Assembly (NCBI RefSeq): GCF_003382365.1
Contig: NZ_QTSU01000001.1
Coordinates: 434,001 to 498,000 of the forward strand
Length of the DNA stretch: 64,000 bases
Reading direction: 5' to 3'
From: Lysobacter silvisoli
Lineage (GTDB): Bacteria > Pseudomonadota > Gammaproteobacteria > Xanthomonadales > Xanthomonadaceae
Made by a program: the position numbers and the translations under genes. The notes under the pieces are model-generated. The model saw only the letters and a program-made list of their open reading frames with translations. It did no database searches and was not told the origin of the DNA. The stretch's first letter is position 1. Each line of letters begins with the position of its first letter. This document shows positions 20,345 through 29,350 of the stretch, piece after piece.

Positions 20345-20950
20345 TCACCGATAAGCCAACTCCCGCTCCATCTGCAGCCGCTGCCGCAGATACTCATCGC
20401 GCGACAGCCCGCCGGGAATATCCCGCATCGCCATCACCTCGGCCACGATCCGCGCCTCGCGTTCCTTGTACGAGCGAAAACGCGGATCGTTGCGCTGCTG
20501 CGCGATCCATTGCGCGTTGCGCGCATCGGCGTGCGCGCGGTAGCGCTGCGCCAGCGCTTCGACCTGGCGCATCTGTTCGGCCTGGTCCGGCACGGTGGCC
20601 TGGATCAATGCCGTCCGCAGCAATACGGTCTCGCCGGCGGACAGCTCGCCCGCGCGCTCGTAGTCGTCGATGCCCTGTTCGATGTCGCGGCCGCGGCGCG
20701 CGCGTTCGGCCGCGTCCAGCGCGGCCGCGTCGCGGAAGTAGCGCTTGGCTTCGCTCTGGAAGGCCTGGCGGTCGCGCAGCGCCTGCGCTTGCGGCGTGCG
20801 CAACAGCGCGGCCTGGCGTTCGTTGCCGGCCGTCGTCGCGGGCGCTGGCGTGGCGGCGCTCGCGTGCGATTCGCGCGAGCGCCCCACCACGACCGCCGCG
20901 GCTAGCGCCGCGACGGCCAGGCCCGCCAACAACACGCGGGTGCGTTGCAT
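20345..20950 (-). CDS. Membrane-anchored helical protein, possible chaperone/accessory protein of the upstream hydrolase
   Basis: 201 aa from the ATG at 20950; a GTG nine bases earlier (20959) sits only 4 nt after GAGG, so the ATG is preferred. A short N-terminal hydrophobic anchor (VLLAGLAVAALAAAVVVG) is followed by an Ala/Pro linker and a charged, entirely helical periplasmic domain (REARIVAEVMAMRDIPGGLSRDEYLRQRL). It starts within 13 bp of the stop of the pectin-acetylesterase-like gene, so the two are coupled. The layout (secreted hydrolase followed by a small anchored helical protein) recalls lipase/phospholipase steric chaperones, but I see none of the diagnostic LifO motifs and do not assign a family. 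Confidence 0.6.
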   Translation of the reverse strand: MQRTRVLLAGLAVAALAAAVVVGRSRESHASAATPAPATTAGNERQAALLRTPQAQALRDRQAFQSEAKRYFRDAAALDAAERARRGRDIEQGIDDYERAGELSAGETVLLRTALIQATVPDQAEQMRQVEALAQRYRAHADARNAQWIAQQRNDPRFRSYKEREARIVAEVMAMRDIPGGLSRDEYLRQRLQMERELAYR

Positions 20951-20962
20951 ACGGCCCACGCC

Positions 20963-22366
20963 TCAGCCCAGGAGCTGGTCGACCAGCCAGTACAGCAGGT
21001 TGAACGGCTTGGCCCGGTCGGCCTGGTCGTTGGCCTCGCTGGCGTCCACCACCTTGCCGCTGCCGTCGAGCACGCTGTCGATGAAGTTCTTCAGCTGCAG
21101 GTTCTGCGCCTGCACGTCGCCGTTCTTGAAGTCGACGATGGTGGTGCAGTGGCTTTCGTTGAGCGCGCGGTACTGCGGGAAGTAGCCGCCGAAGTTGTCC
21201 AGCCCGTTCAGGCGCGCCGACAGGCGCTGGGTGTCCTGGCCCCACTTGGCGTGGATCAACGCTTCCTTGGCGGCCTGGTTGGGCGCGGCCTGGATGTCGG
21301 CGTGGAAGCGCTCATACGAATACGAGGAGTAGTTGAGGTCCTGCCAGAAGTGGGTCGCGCCCAGGCGGTCGCCGCTGTGCTTGCTCGACAGCGCCGGGTA
21401 TAGCGAGCCCAGTTCGTTGAGATCCAGCTGCGGCAGGCCGCTAGCCAGATAGGCCAGGGGGCCGTTGGGCGCGTCCAGGCCCCAGGCCACGCGGATGTGC
21501 GCCATCAGCGGCTGCGAGGGGTACTGCGCGGGATCGCCGTAGCGCGGGGTCGGGAAGATCGGGCCGGAGTCGTCGATCAGGAAGCTGCGCGTGGGCGCCA
21601 GGTCGCGGCGCAGCGGGTCGTAGTTGATCAGGCTGCCGGCGCCGCCGGCGCTGCAGCCGGTGCTGAGCATCTGGCCCGGGCGCGGCAGGTTGTCCTTGAG
21701 CCAGGCGGTGACCGCGCGCGAGTTGCGCAGGCCGTTGTGGTGCCACACCAGCGGCGCGTTCTGGTTGCTGGGATCGTTGTACACCGCGACCTTGTCGCCG
21801 CCGTAGATGTCGCCCGTGCAGTACGGCACGTAGACCATGTTCCAGTTCTGGGTCTTGACCGAATCGAAGGGGCTGACGCGGGTCACGAACGGGCTCACCA
21901 GGCTGGCGCCGGGATTGAGCAGGCTCATGTAGTCGTCGGGAATACCGTGCGGGTTGCGCGCGCCGCGGATGCCGCTCTGGCCGGAGCAGCTGGCGTAGTC
22001 CCAGCAGGCGCCGCCGCCTTCCATGTAGACGATGGTGTTGGTGGTGTTGGGCACGCGGTTGACGAAAATCTTGTACGGCGAGCCGTCGCCGCAGACCGCG
22101 CCGGTCTCGGCCGGCAGTTGCACCGTCTGCCACTGGTAGTAGGCGCCCGGGTCGAAACCGTCGGCCTTGTTGGCGTTGCGGCTGAGCAGCGGGTACTGGC
22201 CCTGGCGCTGCGCCGGCTGCACCGGATTGTCGGCGCGCGGCGGCGAGATCAGGTTGCTGAGGGTGCGGAAGAAACCGTAGTCGCCCACTTCCGCCTGCAG
22301 CGGCGGGCTGGCCAGCGCGACCGCGCCCCCCAGTAGGACGACGGCGGCGTATCGGATGAGTGCCAT
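20963..22366 (-). CDS. Secreted pectin-acetylesterase-family hydrolase
   Basis: 467 aa from the ATG at 22366, preceded by AAGGAGAGC. Signal peptide MALIRYAAVVLLGGAVALASPPLQA. The fold signatures are CGDGSPYKIFV, VYMEGGGACWDYASC (oxyanion region), VYVPYCTGDIYGGD and the nucleophile elbow STGCSAGGAGS with its Ser in GCSAGG; a downstream DDSGPIF is the likely Asp region. These match the pectin acetylesterase/Notum family of alpha/beta-hydrolases, which remove acyl groups from polysaccharides or lipids. Substrate is unknown: the bacterial branch is not restricted to pectin. Forms a two-gene unit with the downstream helical protein. Several Cys residues suggest disulfides. Confidence 0.85.
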   Translation of the reverse strand: MALIRYAAVVLLGGAVALASPPLQAEVGDYGFFRTLSNLISPPRADNPVQPAQRQGQYPLLSRNANKADGFDPGAYYQWQTVQLPAETGAVCGDGSPYKIFVNRVPNTTNTIVYMEGGGACWDYASCSGQSGIRGARNPHGIPDDYMSLLNPGASLVSPFVTRVSPFDSVKTQNWNMVYVPYCTGDIYGGDKVAVYNDPSNQNAPLVWHHNGLRNSRAVTAWLKDNLPRPGQMLSTGCSAGGAGSLINYDPLRRDLAPTRSFLIDDSGPIFPTPRYGDPAQYPSQPLMAHIRVAWGLDAPNGPLAYLASGLPQLDLNELGSLYPALSSKHSGDRLGATHFWQDLNYSSYSYERFHADIQAAPNQAAKEALIHAKWGQDTQRLSARLNGLDNFGGYFPQYRALNESHCTTIVDFKNGDVQAQNLQLKNFIDSVLDGSGKVVDASEANDQADRAKPFNLLYWLVDQLLG

Positions 22367-22680
22367 GGTTTTGCTCTCCTTTGCGTGATGAGTGCGGGCG
22401 CAGCCCGCGCGACGCGGCCCGGCGCCGATCCCCATCGGCGCGACCGCGGCAGCCCCCTGTCCATACTGCTGCGTCTGGATAGCCGCGCCGGCCCGGCCGG
22501 GTCAATCGCCGGCGCGGCGATGGCGCAGATTGGCCGCGAAGGCCGCCCTGGCTGTCCGTTTTTGTCCACCACGCCGTCACAGATCGGCGCGCGCGGGCGG
22601 CGCGGTTCGTGCGGCGCAACATGGCGCTGCGATGACAGAAGCGGGGCGTGGAGTTCGGTGTTGCGCGGATGGAGCGGCGC
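22367..22680. other. 314-bp gap with no recognisable element
   Basis: It lies between the hydrolase start and the transporter stop, both on the minus strand. I see no open frame with coding character, no strong hairpin and no repeat shared with the rest of the window. It presumably holds the hydrolase promoter, apart from the clear AGGAGA ribosome site next to its ATG. Confidence 0.6.
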
Positions 22681-23592
22681 TTACTCGCCAGGCGCGGCGG
22701 CTTCGCTGGGGGCGGCCGAGGCCGCGCGGCGGGCGAGCACGGCTTCGCGGTGGGCGATGTAGGCGTTGGAGGCCAGGATGATGGCGGCGCCGGCCAGGGT
22801 CCAATGGTCCAGTGTTTCGTCGAACCACAGCCAGCCCGCGGTCGCCACCAGCGGCAGCTGCATGAAGCTGATCGGGGTCAGCGCCGAGACTTCGCCCAGC
22901 TTGAGCGCATGCGTCCACAGCACCTGGCCGCCGGTGCCGAGCACGCCGGCGGCCACGGCCCAGAACCACATCGTGCCCTGCGGCCACTGCCATACGAACA
23001 GCGCCGGCAGCAGCGACATCGGCACCCAGAACAGGTAGGTGTAGAGCACGATGGTGTTGGCCGAATCCACGCGCGAGAGCTGCTTGATCTGGATCGCGAC
23101 CACACCGCTGAGCACCGCCGCGAGCAAGGCGATCAGGGTGCCTGAAGTGAACTCGGTGGAGCCGGGGCGCACGATCACCAGCACGCCGACGAAGCCGACC
23201 GCCACCGCCGCCCAGCGCCGCGCGCGCACCTGTTCGCCCAGGAACAGCACCGCGGCGATGGTCACGAACAGCGGGGTGGAGTAGGACAGCGAGATCGCCT
23301 GCGCCAGCGGCAGATGGCCGATGGCCCAGAAGCCGGCCAGCATCGAGCAGATGCCGATCGCGCAGCGGATGAAGTAGCGCGGCAACTGCCGGGTGCGCAG
23401 CTGCGCCAGCGGCGTGCCGCGCAGCAAGGGCAGCACGGCGAGCAGGCCGAAGAAGTTGCGGAAGAACGCGATCTCGAAGGTATGCAGCGACTGCGAGGCC
23501 AGGCGGATCACCACCGCCATCGCAGCGAAGCACAGGGTGCTGCCGAGCATGAAGGCGGCCGCGCGCAGCGGCTGCGGCAGCGGTGCGCTCAC
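22681..23592 (-). CDS. EamA/DMT-superfamily transporter
   Basis: 303 aa with ten predicted hydrophobic segments in two EamA halves; the second half begins around STEFTSGTLIALLAAVLSGVVAIQ. Typical motifs are FRNFFGLLAVLPLL, AISLSYSTPLFVTIAAVLFLGE and PISFMQLPLVATAGWLWFDE. It belongs to the drug/metabolite transporter family of inner-membrane exporters; substrate unknown. The GTG start at 23592 overlaps the murB stop by 4 bp (GTGA), making it the last gene of the pyrD-murB operon. The hydrophilic Ala-rich C-terminal tail is of no known function. Confidence 0.9.
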   Translation of the reverse strand: MSAPLPQPLRAAAFMLGSTLCFAAMAVVIRLASQSLHTFEIAFFRNFFGLLAVLPLLRGTPLAQLRTRQLPRYFIRCAIGICSMLAGFWAIGHLPLAQAISLSYSTPLFVTIAAVLFLGEQVRARRWAAVAVGFVGVLVIVRPGSTEFTSGTLIALLAAVLSGVVAIQIKQLSRVDSANTIVLYTYLFWVPMSLLPALFVWQWPQGTMWFWAVAAGVLGTGGQVLWTHALKLGEVSALTPISFMQLPLVATAGWLWFDETLDHWTLAGAAIILASNAYIAHREAVLARRAASAAPSEAAAPGE

Positions 23593-24635
23593 CAGCGTGC
23601 GCCGATCAGGCGCGGCTCGGGTTCGATGGCCACGCCGAAGCGCGCCTGCACCGACGCGGCGATGCGCCGGGCCAGGTCCAGCAACTGCGCACCGCTGGCC
23701 TGGCCGTGGTTGACCAGCACCAGCGCATGCGCGGCCGACACGCCGGCATCGCCGTCGCGGTGGCCCTTCCAGCCGCAGGCGTCGATCAGCCAGGCGGCCG
23801 AGAGCTTGCGGCTGTGTTCGTCGGCGCCGCGGAACACCGGCAGCGACGGATGTTCGGCCAGCAGCGCCTCGGCTTGCGCGCGCGGCAGGATCGGGTTCTT
23901 GAAGAAGCTGCCGGCGTTGCCCAACTGGGCCGGGTCGGGCAGCTTGCGCCGGCGGATCGCGATCACCGCCTCGGCCACCGCGCGCGGGGTGGGCGCGTCC
24001 ACGCCCATCGCGGTCAGTTCCTCGGCGATACCGGCGTAGTCCAGGCGCAGCGCCGGCGTGCGCGGCAGGGCGAATTCCACCGCGGTGATCAGGTAGCGGT
24101 CCGGCGCGTGCTTGAACAGGCTGTCGCGGTAGCCGAAGCGGCAGGCGGCGTTGTCGAAGCGATGCAGGCGGCCGCTGGCGGGCTCGTACGCCTCCACCGC
24201 ATGCACGAACTCGCGCACCTCCACGCCGTAGGCGCCGATGTTCTGGATCGGCGCGGCGCCGACCGTGCCGGGGATCAGCGCCAGGTTTTCCAGGCCGGCG
24301 TAGCCGGCGTCGAGCATGCGCATGACGAAGGCGTGCCAGGGCACGCCGGCGTCGGCGCGCACGATCGCGCCGTCGCAGTCGGGCGCCGCATCCAGGGGCT
24401 GCACGCGCTGGCCGCTGAGCGCCAGCACCGGGCCCTCGGGGTCGCCGGCGAACAGCAGGTTGCTGCCGCCGCCCAGCACCAGGGCGATGCCGTCGCGCAG
24501 TTCCGGGGTCTGCAACGCCTCGGCCAGGCGCGAGGCATCGGCCACTTCGGCCAATACCGGCGCGGTCGCAGCTACGCCGAAGGTGTTGCGCGTTTGCAGC
24601 GCCGCGTCGCGCCGCAGGGTGACGGCCGCGCTCAT
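23589..24635 (-). CDS. murB: UDP-N-acetylenolpyruvoylglucosamine reductase
   Basis: 348 aa. It reduces UDP-GlcNAc-enolpyruvate to UDP-MurNAc with NADPH and FAD in cytosolic peptidoglycan synthesis. Signatures: [67 protein letters not shown] and the active-site [10 protein letters not shown] with the catalytic Ser. This is the type I MurB form with the long C-terminal domain ([24 protein letters not shown]). The ATG overlaps the pyrD stop by 4 bp and its own stop overlaps the transporter start, so the three genes form one tightly coupled operon. Confidence 0.97.
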   Translation of the reverse strand: MSAAVTLRRDAALQTRNTFGVAATAPVLAEVADASRLAEALQTPELRDGIALVLGGGSNLLFAGDPEGPVLALSGQRVQPLDAAPDCDGAIVRADAGVPWHAFVMRMLDAGYAGLENLALIPGTVGAAPIQNIGAYGVEVREFVHAVEAYEPASGRLHRFDNAACRFGYRDSLFKHAPDRYLITAVEFALPRTPALRLDYAGIAEELTAMGVDAPTPRAVAEAVIAIRRRKLPDPAQLGNAGSFFKNPILPRAQAEALLAEHPSLPVFRGADEHSRKLSAAWLIDACGWKGHRDGDAGVSAAHALVLVNHGQASGAQLLDLARRIAASVQARFGVAIEPEPRLIGARW

Positions 24636-25687
24636 ACCGAGGGTACGTTACCTCGGCTGGGCGCTTCCTTGCGGCGGCGCATGGCTTCCACGCATTCGCC
24701 CACCAGGGCCGGGCCGCGGTAGACCAGGCCGGTGTAGCACTGCACCAGGGTCGCGCCGGCGGCCATCTTGGTCACCGCGTCGGCGCCGGACAGGATGCCG
24801 CCCACGCCGATCATGGGGATGGACTCGGGCAGGCGCGTGCGCAGCATGCGCAGCACCGTGGTGGACTGGCCCATCAGCGGGCGCCCGGACAGGCCGCCGG
24901 TTTCGCCGGCGTGCGCGGCGCCTTCCACGGCGATGCGCGAGACGGTGGTGTTGGTGGCGATCACGCCGTCCACCTGCAGCTCGCTGAGTACGCGCGCGGC
25001 GGCTTCGATGTCGTCGTCGGACAGGTCCGGCGCGATCTTGACCAGCATCGGCACGCGCTTGCCGTGGCGCGCGCCCAGGCGTTCCTGCGCCTCGCGCAGG
25101 GTGCCGACCAGGCGTCGCAGCGACTGCTCTTCCTGCAGTTCGCGCAGCCCGGCAGTGTTGGGCGAGGAGATGTTGACGGTGACGTAGTCGGCCAGCGCGT
25201 ACACGCGCTCCAGGCACAGCAGGTAATCGTCCTGCGCCGACTCGTTGGGGGTGTCCTTGTTCTTGCCGATGTTGATGCCGAGCAGACCGTGGCGGCGCTT
25301 GGCGCGCTCGACGTTGCGCACCAGGGCGTCGACGCCCTCGTTGTTGAAACCCAGGCGGTTGATCACCGCCTCGTGCTCGGGCAGACGGAACATGCGCGGC
25401 TTTGGGTTGCCCGACTGCGGGCGCGGGGTGACCGTGCCGACCTCGACGAAGCCGAAGCCCAGGCCGAGCAGGGCGTCGATGTGGGCGCCGTTCTTGTCCA
25501 GGCCGGCGGCCAGGCCGACCGGATTGGGGAAGGTCAGGCCGAAGGCCTTGGTCGGAAACGGCTTGGGCCGCGCCGACAGCAGCGGGTTGAGGCCGGTGCG
25601 GTATGCCGTTTCCAGCGCCGTGAGGCCGAGGCCGTGCGCGCGTTCGGCATCCAGTCCGAACAGAAAGGGGCGGGCGAGGCTGTACAC
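24632..25687 (-). CDS. pyrD: Quinone-dependent dihydroorotate dehydrogenase (class 2)
   Basis: 351 aa from the GTG at 25687 ([19 protein letters not shown]), which matches the usual PyrD N-terminus; the longer frame upstream has no family similarity. It oxidises dihydroorotate to orotate, passing electrons via FMN to the membrane quinone pool in pyrimidine synthesis. Motifs: [67 protein letters not shown] with the catalytic Ser, [10 protein letters not shown] and GVGGILSG. The N-terminal membrane-contact helix marks class 2. First gene of the operon; a GATAAT -10-like box lies 34 bp upstream, and no Shine-Dalgarno is visible. Confidence 0.96.
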   Translation of the reverse strand: MYSLARPFLFGLDAERAHGLGLTALETAYRTGLNPLLSARPKPFPTKAFGLTFPNPVGLAAGLDKNGAHIDALLGLGFGFVEVGTVTPRPQSGNPKPRMFRLPEHEAVINRLGFNNEGVDALVRNVERAKRRHGLLGINIGKNKDTPNESAQDDYLLCLERVYALADYVTVNISSPNTAGLRELQEEQSLRRLVGTLREAQERLGARHGKRVPMLVKIAPDLSDDDIEAAARVLSELQVDGVIATNTTVSRIAVEGAAHAGETGGLSGRPLMGQSTTVLRMLRTRLPESIPMIGVGGILSGADAVTKMAAGATLVQCYTGLVYRGPALVGECVEAMRRRKEAPSRGNVPSV

Positions 25688-25720
25688 GGGATCGCGGGCG
25701 TCCGCTGTAGACGAAGGCGC

Positions 25721-25726
25721 ATTATC
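25721..25726 (-). promoter_or_regulatory. Putative -10 box of the pyrD-murB operon
   Basis: GATAAT on the minus strand, 33-38 bp upstream of the pyrD GTG. Its -35 partner is not clear. Proposed from box quality and position only. Confidence 0.4.
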
Positions 25727-26136
25727 GCCCAAGCCAGTGTCGGGACGCGAGCCGGAACGCAGAGGAGCGGCTGCGGCCTTCACGCACTGCGTGCCGCTGA
25801 GCGCCATCGGGCCGTGCCCAAGGGCACGGGAGGAGACTACGCAGTGATGCTTGGGTGGGGCCTTGGATGTTCGGCTGGGCCGAAGTAAAGCGGAGCCCGC
25901 TCTCGCGGGAATGACGGTCTTGGGGACGCGGATCCACTCGATCACCGCCGCTTTAGCTCGTCATCCCCGCGAAGTTGGGGATCCAGAAACTTTAGAATCA
26001 TGCCTGGATGGAGCCCTGGATGTTCGGCTCGGCCGAAGTGAAGCGGAGCCGCCTTCGCGGGAATGACGGTGTGGGGGGCGCGTCAGAGGGTGAGCGGTCG
26101 ATTCCGATGCCTCGCGACGGTCTTGGGGTTGCGGAT
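25727..26136. repeat. Gene-free region with a duplicated ~59-bp repeat unit
   Basis: Two diverged direct copies lie at 25861-25920 and 26014-26072. Each runs from TGGATGTTCGGCT through GGCCGAAGT and AAGCGGAGCC to CGCGGGAATGACGGT. Between them lies an inverted CATCCCCGCG...GGGGATCCAG unit. The GCGGGAATGAC end is the same as in the inverted repeat near 12.7 kb. No coding frame in this region looks real. Confidence 0.75.
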
Positions 26137-26469
26137 CTACCCCACCACGCCGCAGCACACGAAGAACACCACCAGGCCTATCAGCGGCAGCACCGCCAGC
26201 ACCACCGGATAACCCAGCCACAGCCCGATCCGGGCCAGGCCACCGCCACCGGACCGTGCGCGGCCGCTGCGGATCGCGGCGCGTGCGCGATGGCCGGCGA
26301 CCACCGCGAGCAGGCCGCTGCCCCAGGCCAGGCACGCGTACAGCGCCGGCAAGGGCAGGGCCGCGCGCAGGGCATAGGCGGCCAGCGCCGCCAGCGACCA
26401 GGCGCCCATGCCGGCCGCAGCGGCGACCAGGGGCGAGGGGCCGACCTGTTCCAATTCCGGACCGTTCAT
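26137..26469 (-). CDS. Small three-helix membrane protein (DUF4190-like)
   Basis: 110 aa from the ATG at 26469 (MNGPELEQVG). Three hydrophobic segments: GMGAWSLAALAAYALRAALPL, ALYACLAWGSGLLAVVAGHRA and LWLGYPVVLAVLPLIGLVVFFVCC. A Gly-rich cytoplasmic loop (SGRARSGGGGLARIGLWLGY) lies between the second and third. The loop resembles DUF4190-type proteins, in which GGGLAxxGLxLG is typical. No function is known. A longer frame to 26508 adds thirteen residues but has no better ribosome site. It sits 65 bp from the phosphoesterase stop on the same strand. Confidence 0.6.
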   Translation of the reverse strand: MNGPELEQVGPSPLVAAAAGMGAWSLAALAAYALRAALPLPALYACLAWGSGLLAVVAGHRARAAIRSGRARSGGGGLARIGLWLGYPVVLAVLPLIGLVVFFVCCGVVG

Positions 26470-26533
26470 GGCCTGTCGCTCCGCCGCGGCGCGTGCGCCC
26501 ACGGCCACAGCCTAACCGCGATGGTCGCGGTGG

Positions 26534-27274
26534 TCAGGGCGCCAGGCCGGTGCGCAGCGAGCCGGCCCAGTCCGGCCGGCCGTTGCGCTGGGCGATCGCG
26601 GCGGCGGCTTCGTGGTCGTAGTCGATCGCGAGCAGCTGCGCCTGCCAGCGGCCGCCGGCGTCGTCGAGCAAGGCGTAGCGGGCACGCGGGTCGCCGTTCT
26701 GCATGCGGTGCGGGCGCGGGTGTTCGGCGGCGTAGGCCTGCAGCCCGACGCTGCCGGGGTTCACCAGCAGGCGGCCGTCGTCCAGACGCAGCGCGCGCGG
26801 CACATGGGTGTGGCCGCACAGGATGACGGCGTGGGGCAGGGCGCCGGCGCGTTCGCCGGCTTCGGCTGGGGTGGCCGCGCGCGGTTCGCCGTCGGCGTCC
26901 AGGTGTTCGAGGAAATATTCGAGATCGTCGCGCGGCGTGCCGTGGCACAGGTAGACCGCGTCGTTGAGCGCGAGCGTGGCCGGCAGCGCGGCGATCCATT
27001 CGAGCTGGTCGGCGCGCAGCGCATCGCGTGCGTAAGCGTCGGACGCGCCCATGCGCGCGCGTGGCGTATCCAGCAACTGGCGTTCGTGATTGCCGCGGAT
27101 GGTGGGCAGGCCCAGGCCCATCAGCAGGTCGGCGGTTTCCACCGGCTGCAGCGGGCCGGACAGGATGTCGCCCAGATTGACCACCGCATCGACGCCGCGC
27201 GCGGCGATGTCGTCCAGCACCGCGCGCAGCGCGTGCAGGTTGCCGTGGATGTCGGAGACTGCCGCGATGCGCAT
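26534..27274 (-). CDS. Calcineurin-like metallophosphoesterase
   Basis: 246 aa from the ATG at 27274, which has GGGAG 7 nt upstream; the longer frame is a shadow. The dimetal motifs are all present in order: SDIHGN, NLGDILSG, RGNHE, CHG and GHTHVPRAL, followed by NPGSVG. This is the compact YfcE/MJ0936-like phosphodiesterase group, cytosolic, acting on phosphodiesters of unknown identity. No signal peptide. It follows the ALDH7 gene on the same strand after a 53-bp gap containing a strong GC hairpin, which may attenuate read-through. Confidence 0.9.
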   Translation of the reverse strand: MRIAAVSDIHGNLHALRAVLDDIAARGVDAVVNLGDILSGPLQPVETADLLMGLGLPTIRGNHERQLLDTPRARMGASDAYARDALRADQLEWIAALPATLALNDAVYLCHGTPRDDLEYFLEHLDADGEPRAATPAEAGERAGALPHAVILCGHTHVPRALRLDDGRLLVNPGSVGLQAYAAEHPRPHRMQNGDPRARYALLDDAGGRWQAQLLAIDYDHEAAAAIAQRNGRPDWAGSLRTGLAP

Positions 27275-27290
27275 GCCGTGCTCCCGCAAC

Positions 27291-27310
27291 GGGCCCGCCG
27301 CAGCGGGCCC
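27291..27310 (-). terminator. GC hairpin between ALDH7 and phosphoesterase genes
   Basis: GGGCCCGC-CGCA-GCGGGCCC, eight perfectly paired bases on each side, 18 bp after the ALDH7 stop in the direction of transcription. There is no T tract, so it may be an attenuator or mRNA-stabilising element rather than a full terminator. Confidence 0.5.
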
Positions 27311-27327
27311 GCCTGTTGCGTCCGGCC

Positions 27328-28860
27328 TTACAGGTCGAACTTGATGCCCTGCGCCAGCGGCAGCGCGTCGGAGTAGTTGATGGTGTTGGTCTGGCGGCGC
27401 ATGTAGGCGCGCCACGCGTCCGAACCCGACTCGCGGCCGCCGCCGGTTTCCTTCTCGCCGCCGAACGCGCCGCCGATCTCGGCGCCGGAGGTGCCGATGT
27501 TGACGTTGGCGATGCCGCAGTCCGAACCGGCCGCCGACAGGAAGGCCTCGGCGGCCTTGAGGTTGGCGGTGAAGATCGACGAGGACAGGCCCTGCGGCAC
27601 GTCGTTCTGCAACGCGACGGCTTCGTCCAGGGTCTTGAACTTCATCACGTACAGGATCGGCGCGAAGGTTTCGGTCTGCACCACCTCGGCGTCGTTGCCC
27701 AGGCCGGTGACGATGGCCGGCAGCACGAAGTTGCCCTTGCGGTCGATGCGCTCGCCGCCGGTCTCGACCTTGCCGCCGGCGGCCTTGGCCTTGGCGATCG
27801 CGTCCAGGTAGGCCTGCACGCCGTCCTGGCTGTTGAGCGGGCCCATCAGGTTGGCCGGGTCGGTGGGGTCGCCGATCTTCTTTTCCACCTGCTTGTAGGC
27901 GGTGATCAGCTTGGCCAGCACGTCATCATGGATGGACTCGTGCACGAACAGACGGCGGGTGGTGGTGCAGCGCTGGCCGGCGGTGCCGACGGCGCCGAAC
28001 ACGATCGCCGGGATCGCCAGCTTCAGGTCGGCCGAGGCGTCGACGATGATGGCGTTGTTGCCGCCCAGTTCCAGCAGCGAACGGCCCATGCGGCGGGCGA
28101 CGCGCTCGCCGACCTGGCGGCCGACCTTGGTCGAACCGGTGAAGCTGACCAGGGCGATGCGCTTGTCGTCGACGAAGTTCGAGGCCAGCTCGGTGCCGGC
28201 GTCGTTGAACAGGAAGAAGATGTCGGGGAAGCCGCCGGCGCGCAGCGCCTCGTTGCAGATCTTCATCGACGCGATCGCCGACAGCGGGGTCTTGGGCGAG
28301 GGCTTCCAGATGGTGATGTCGCCGCAGATCGCCGCGATGAAGCTGTTCCAGGCCCACACCGCGACCGGGAAGTTGAAGGCCGAGATCACGCCGACCAGGC
28401 CCAGCGGGTGCCACTGCTCGTACATGCGGTGGCCGGGGCGCTCGGAGTGCATGGTCAGGCCGTACAGCTGGCGCGACAGACCCACGGCGAAGTCGCCGAT
28501 GTCGATCATCTCCTGCACTTCGCCGTCGCCTTCGGGCTTGGACTTGCCCATCTCCAGCGCGACCAGCGAACCCAGCGCGTCCTTGTGCTTGCGCAGCGCG
28601 TCGCTGCACAGGCGGATGGCTTCGCCGCGGCGCGGCGCCGGGGTGGTGCGCCACACCGCGAAGGCGGCCTGGGCGCGCTCGACGATGGTGTCGTAGTCGC
28701 TCTGCGAGGAGGCCTGCACGCGCGCCAGCACTTCGCCGTCGGTGGGGTTGACCGGCTCCAGCACGCCGGCATCGGCGGTCTTGGACCATTCGCCATGACC
28801 CAGGTAGGTACCCGACTCGTTGTCCTTAAGACCCAGGGCAGTCAAAACAGCGTGCGTCAT
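27328..28860 (-). CDS. ALDH7-family semialdehyde dehydrogenase (AmaB / alpha-aminoadipic semialdehyde type)
   Basis: 510 aa, full length. Catalytic residues: Asn163 (AFNFPVA), Glu264 (LLELGGNN) and Cys298 ([10 protein letters not shown]). ALDH7 hallmarks are [50 protein letters not shown] and [19 protein letters not shown]. In bacteria this family oxidises alpha-aminoadipate semialdehyde / piperideine-6-carboxylate in lysine degradation using NAD+; close relatives accept other semialdehydes. No other lysine-catabolism gene is in the window, so I leave the symbol empty. Translation starts at the ATG 28860. Its upstream neighbour is a tRNA-Arg gene on the same strand. Confidence 0.9.
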   Translation of the reverse strand: MTHAVLTALGLKDNESGTYLGHGEWSKTADAGVLEPVNPTDGEVLARVQASSQSDYDTIVERAQAAFAVWRTTPAPRRGEAIRLCSDALRKHKDALGSLVALEMGKSKPEGDGEVQEMIDIGDFAVGLSRQLYGLTMHSERPGHRMYEQWHPLGLVGVISAFNFPVAVWAWNSFIAAICGDITIWKPSPKTPLSAIASMKICNEALRAGGFPDIFFLFNDAGTELASNFVDDKRIALVSFTGSTKVGRQVGERVARRMGRSLLELGGNNAIIVDASADLKLAIPAIVFGAVGTAGQRCTTTRRLFVHESIHDDVLAKLITAYKQVEKKIGDPTDPANLMGPLNSQDGVQAYLDAIAKAKAAGGKVETGGERIDRKGNFVLPAIVTGLGNDAEVVQTETFAPILYVMKFKTLDEAVALQNDVPQGLSSSIFTANLKAAEAFLSAAGSDCGIANVNIGTSGAEIGGAFGGEKETGGGRESGSDAWRAYMRRQTNTINYSDALPLAQGIKFDL

Positions 28861-28941
28861 AGCAAAACTCCAAAATCAAAAAGCATTGAAAAGTCCGCAC
28901 ATGGATGTGCGGGCCTGCGCACACGGACGTGCGATCCATAC

Positions 28942-29018
28942 TGGCGACCCCGACACGATTCGAACGTGTGACCTTCCCCTTAGGAGGGGGATGCTCTATC
29001 CAGCTGAGCTACGGGGCC
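28942..29018 (-). tRNA. tRNA-Arg (anticodon CCT)
   Basis: The 77-nt gene folds as a complete cloverleaf. The acceptor GGCCCCG pairs with CGGGGTC (one G-T pair). The D arm carries AGCTCAGCTGGAT. The anticodon stem CCCC/GGGG encloses the loop CTCCTAA with anticodon CCT. The T stem ACACG/CGTGT encloses TTCGAAT. The CCA end is encoded in the DNA. Confidence 0.97.
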
Positions 29019-29350
29019 TAAGCCGCTAATTTTCGCACGAACCGACCGATCTCAGGAAATCGTGCGCCGCTGCGGCTCCGCTGCCGGCGCATACCTCCAG
29101 GTCACGCGATCGCCGCTGCAAAGGCACGCGTCTGGCGCCGCGCTATGACAACGCGGCCGTCGGTCCGAGGCGTCCGTTTCCGCCCGCGTACCCCGTATGC
29201 AGCCCTAAGGGACTACCCGATCCCGGGGATTGTCCAGCGGCCGGGTTCTGGGTATGGTGGCGTCCAAAGTGTGCTTCATGTCACATCAATTGTGGCTTTG
29301 CACTTCAGGGGTTTACGGGTGCGCGTCCGCGCCCGTCTAAGGGGAAAAAC
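29019..29350. other. 332-bp gap upstream of the autotransporter; regulatory region
   Basis: No gene is seen between the tRNA and the autotransporter. It contains the CRP/Clp-like site described separately (29270-29285) and an AAGGGGA ribosome site at 29338-29345 just before the autotransporter ATG. No repeat is shared with other parts of the window. Confidence 0.6.
29270..29285 (+). promoter_or_regulatory. CRP/Clp-like binding site upstream of the autotransporter
   Basis: TGTGC-TTCATG-TCACA matches the CRP consensus TGTGA-N6-TCACA at nine of ten half-site positions with exact spacing. It lies 66 bp upstream of the ATG at 29351, a location suited to activation. Clp is the CRP-family global regulator of Xanthomonadaceae. 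Confidence 0.6.

Noticed and set aside
20345-20950. Lipase-specific foldase LifO
   Set aside because: The protein is too short (201 aa against about 340) and lacks recognisable foldase signature motifs; only the gene layout is similar.
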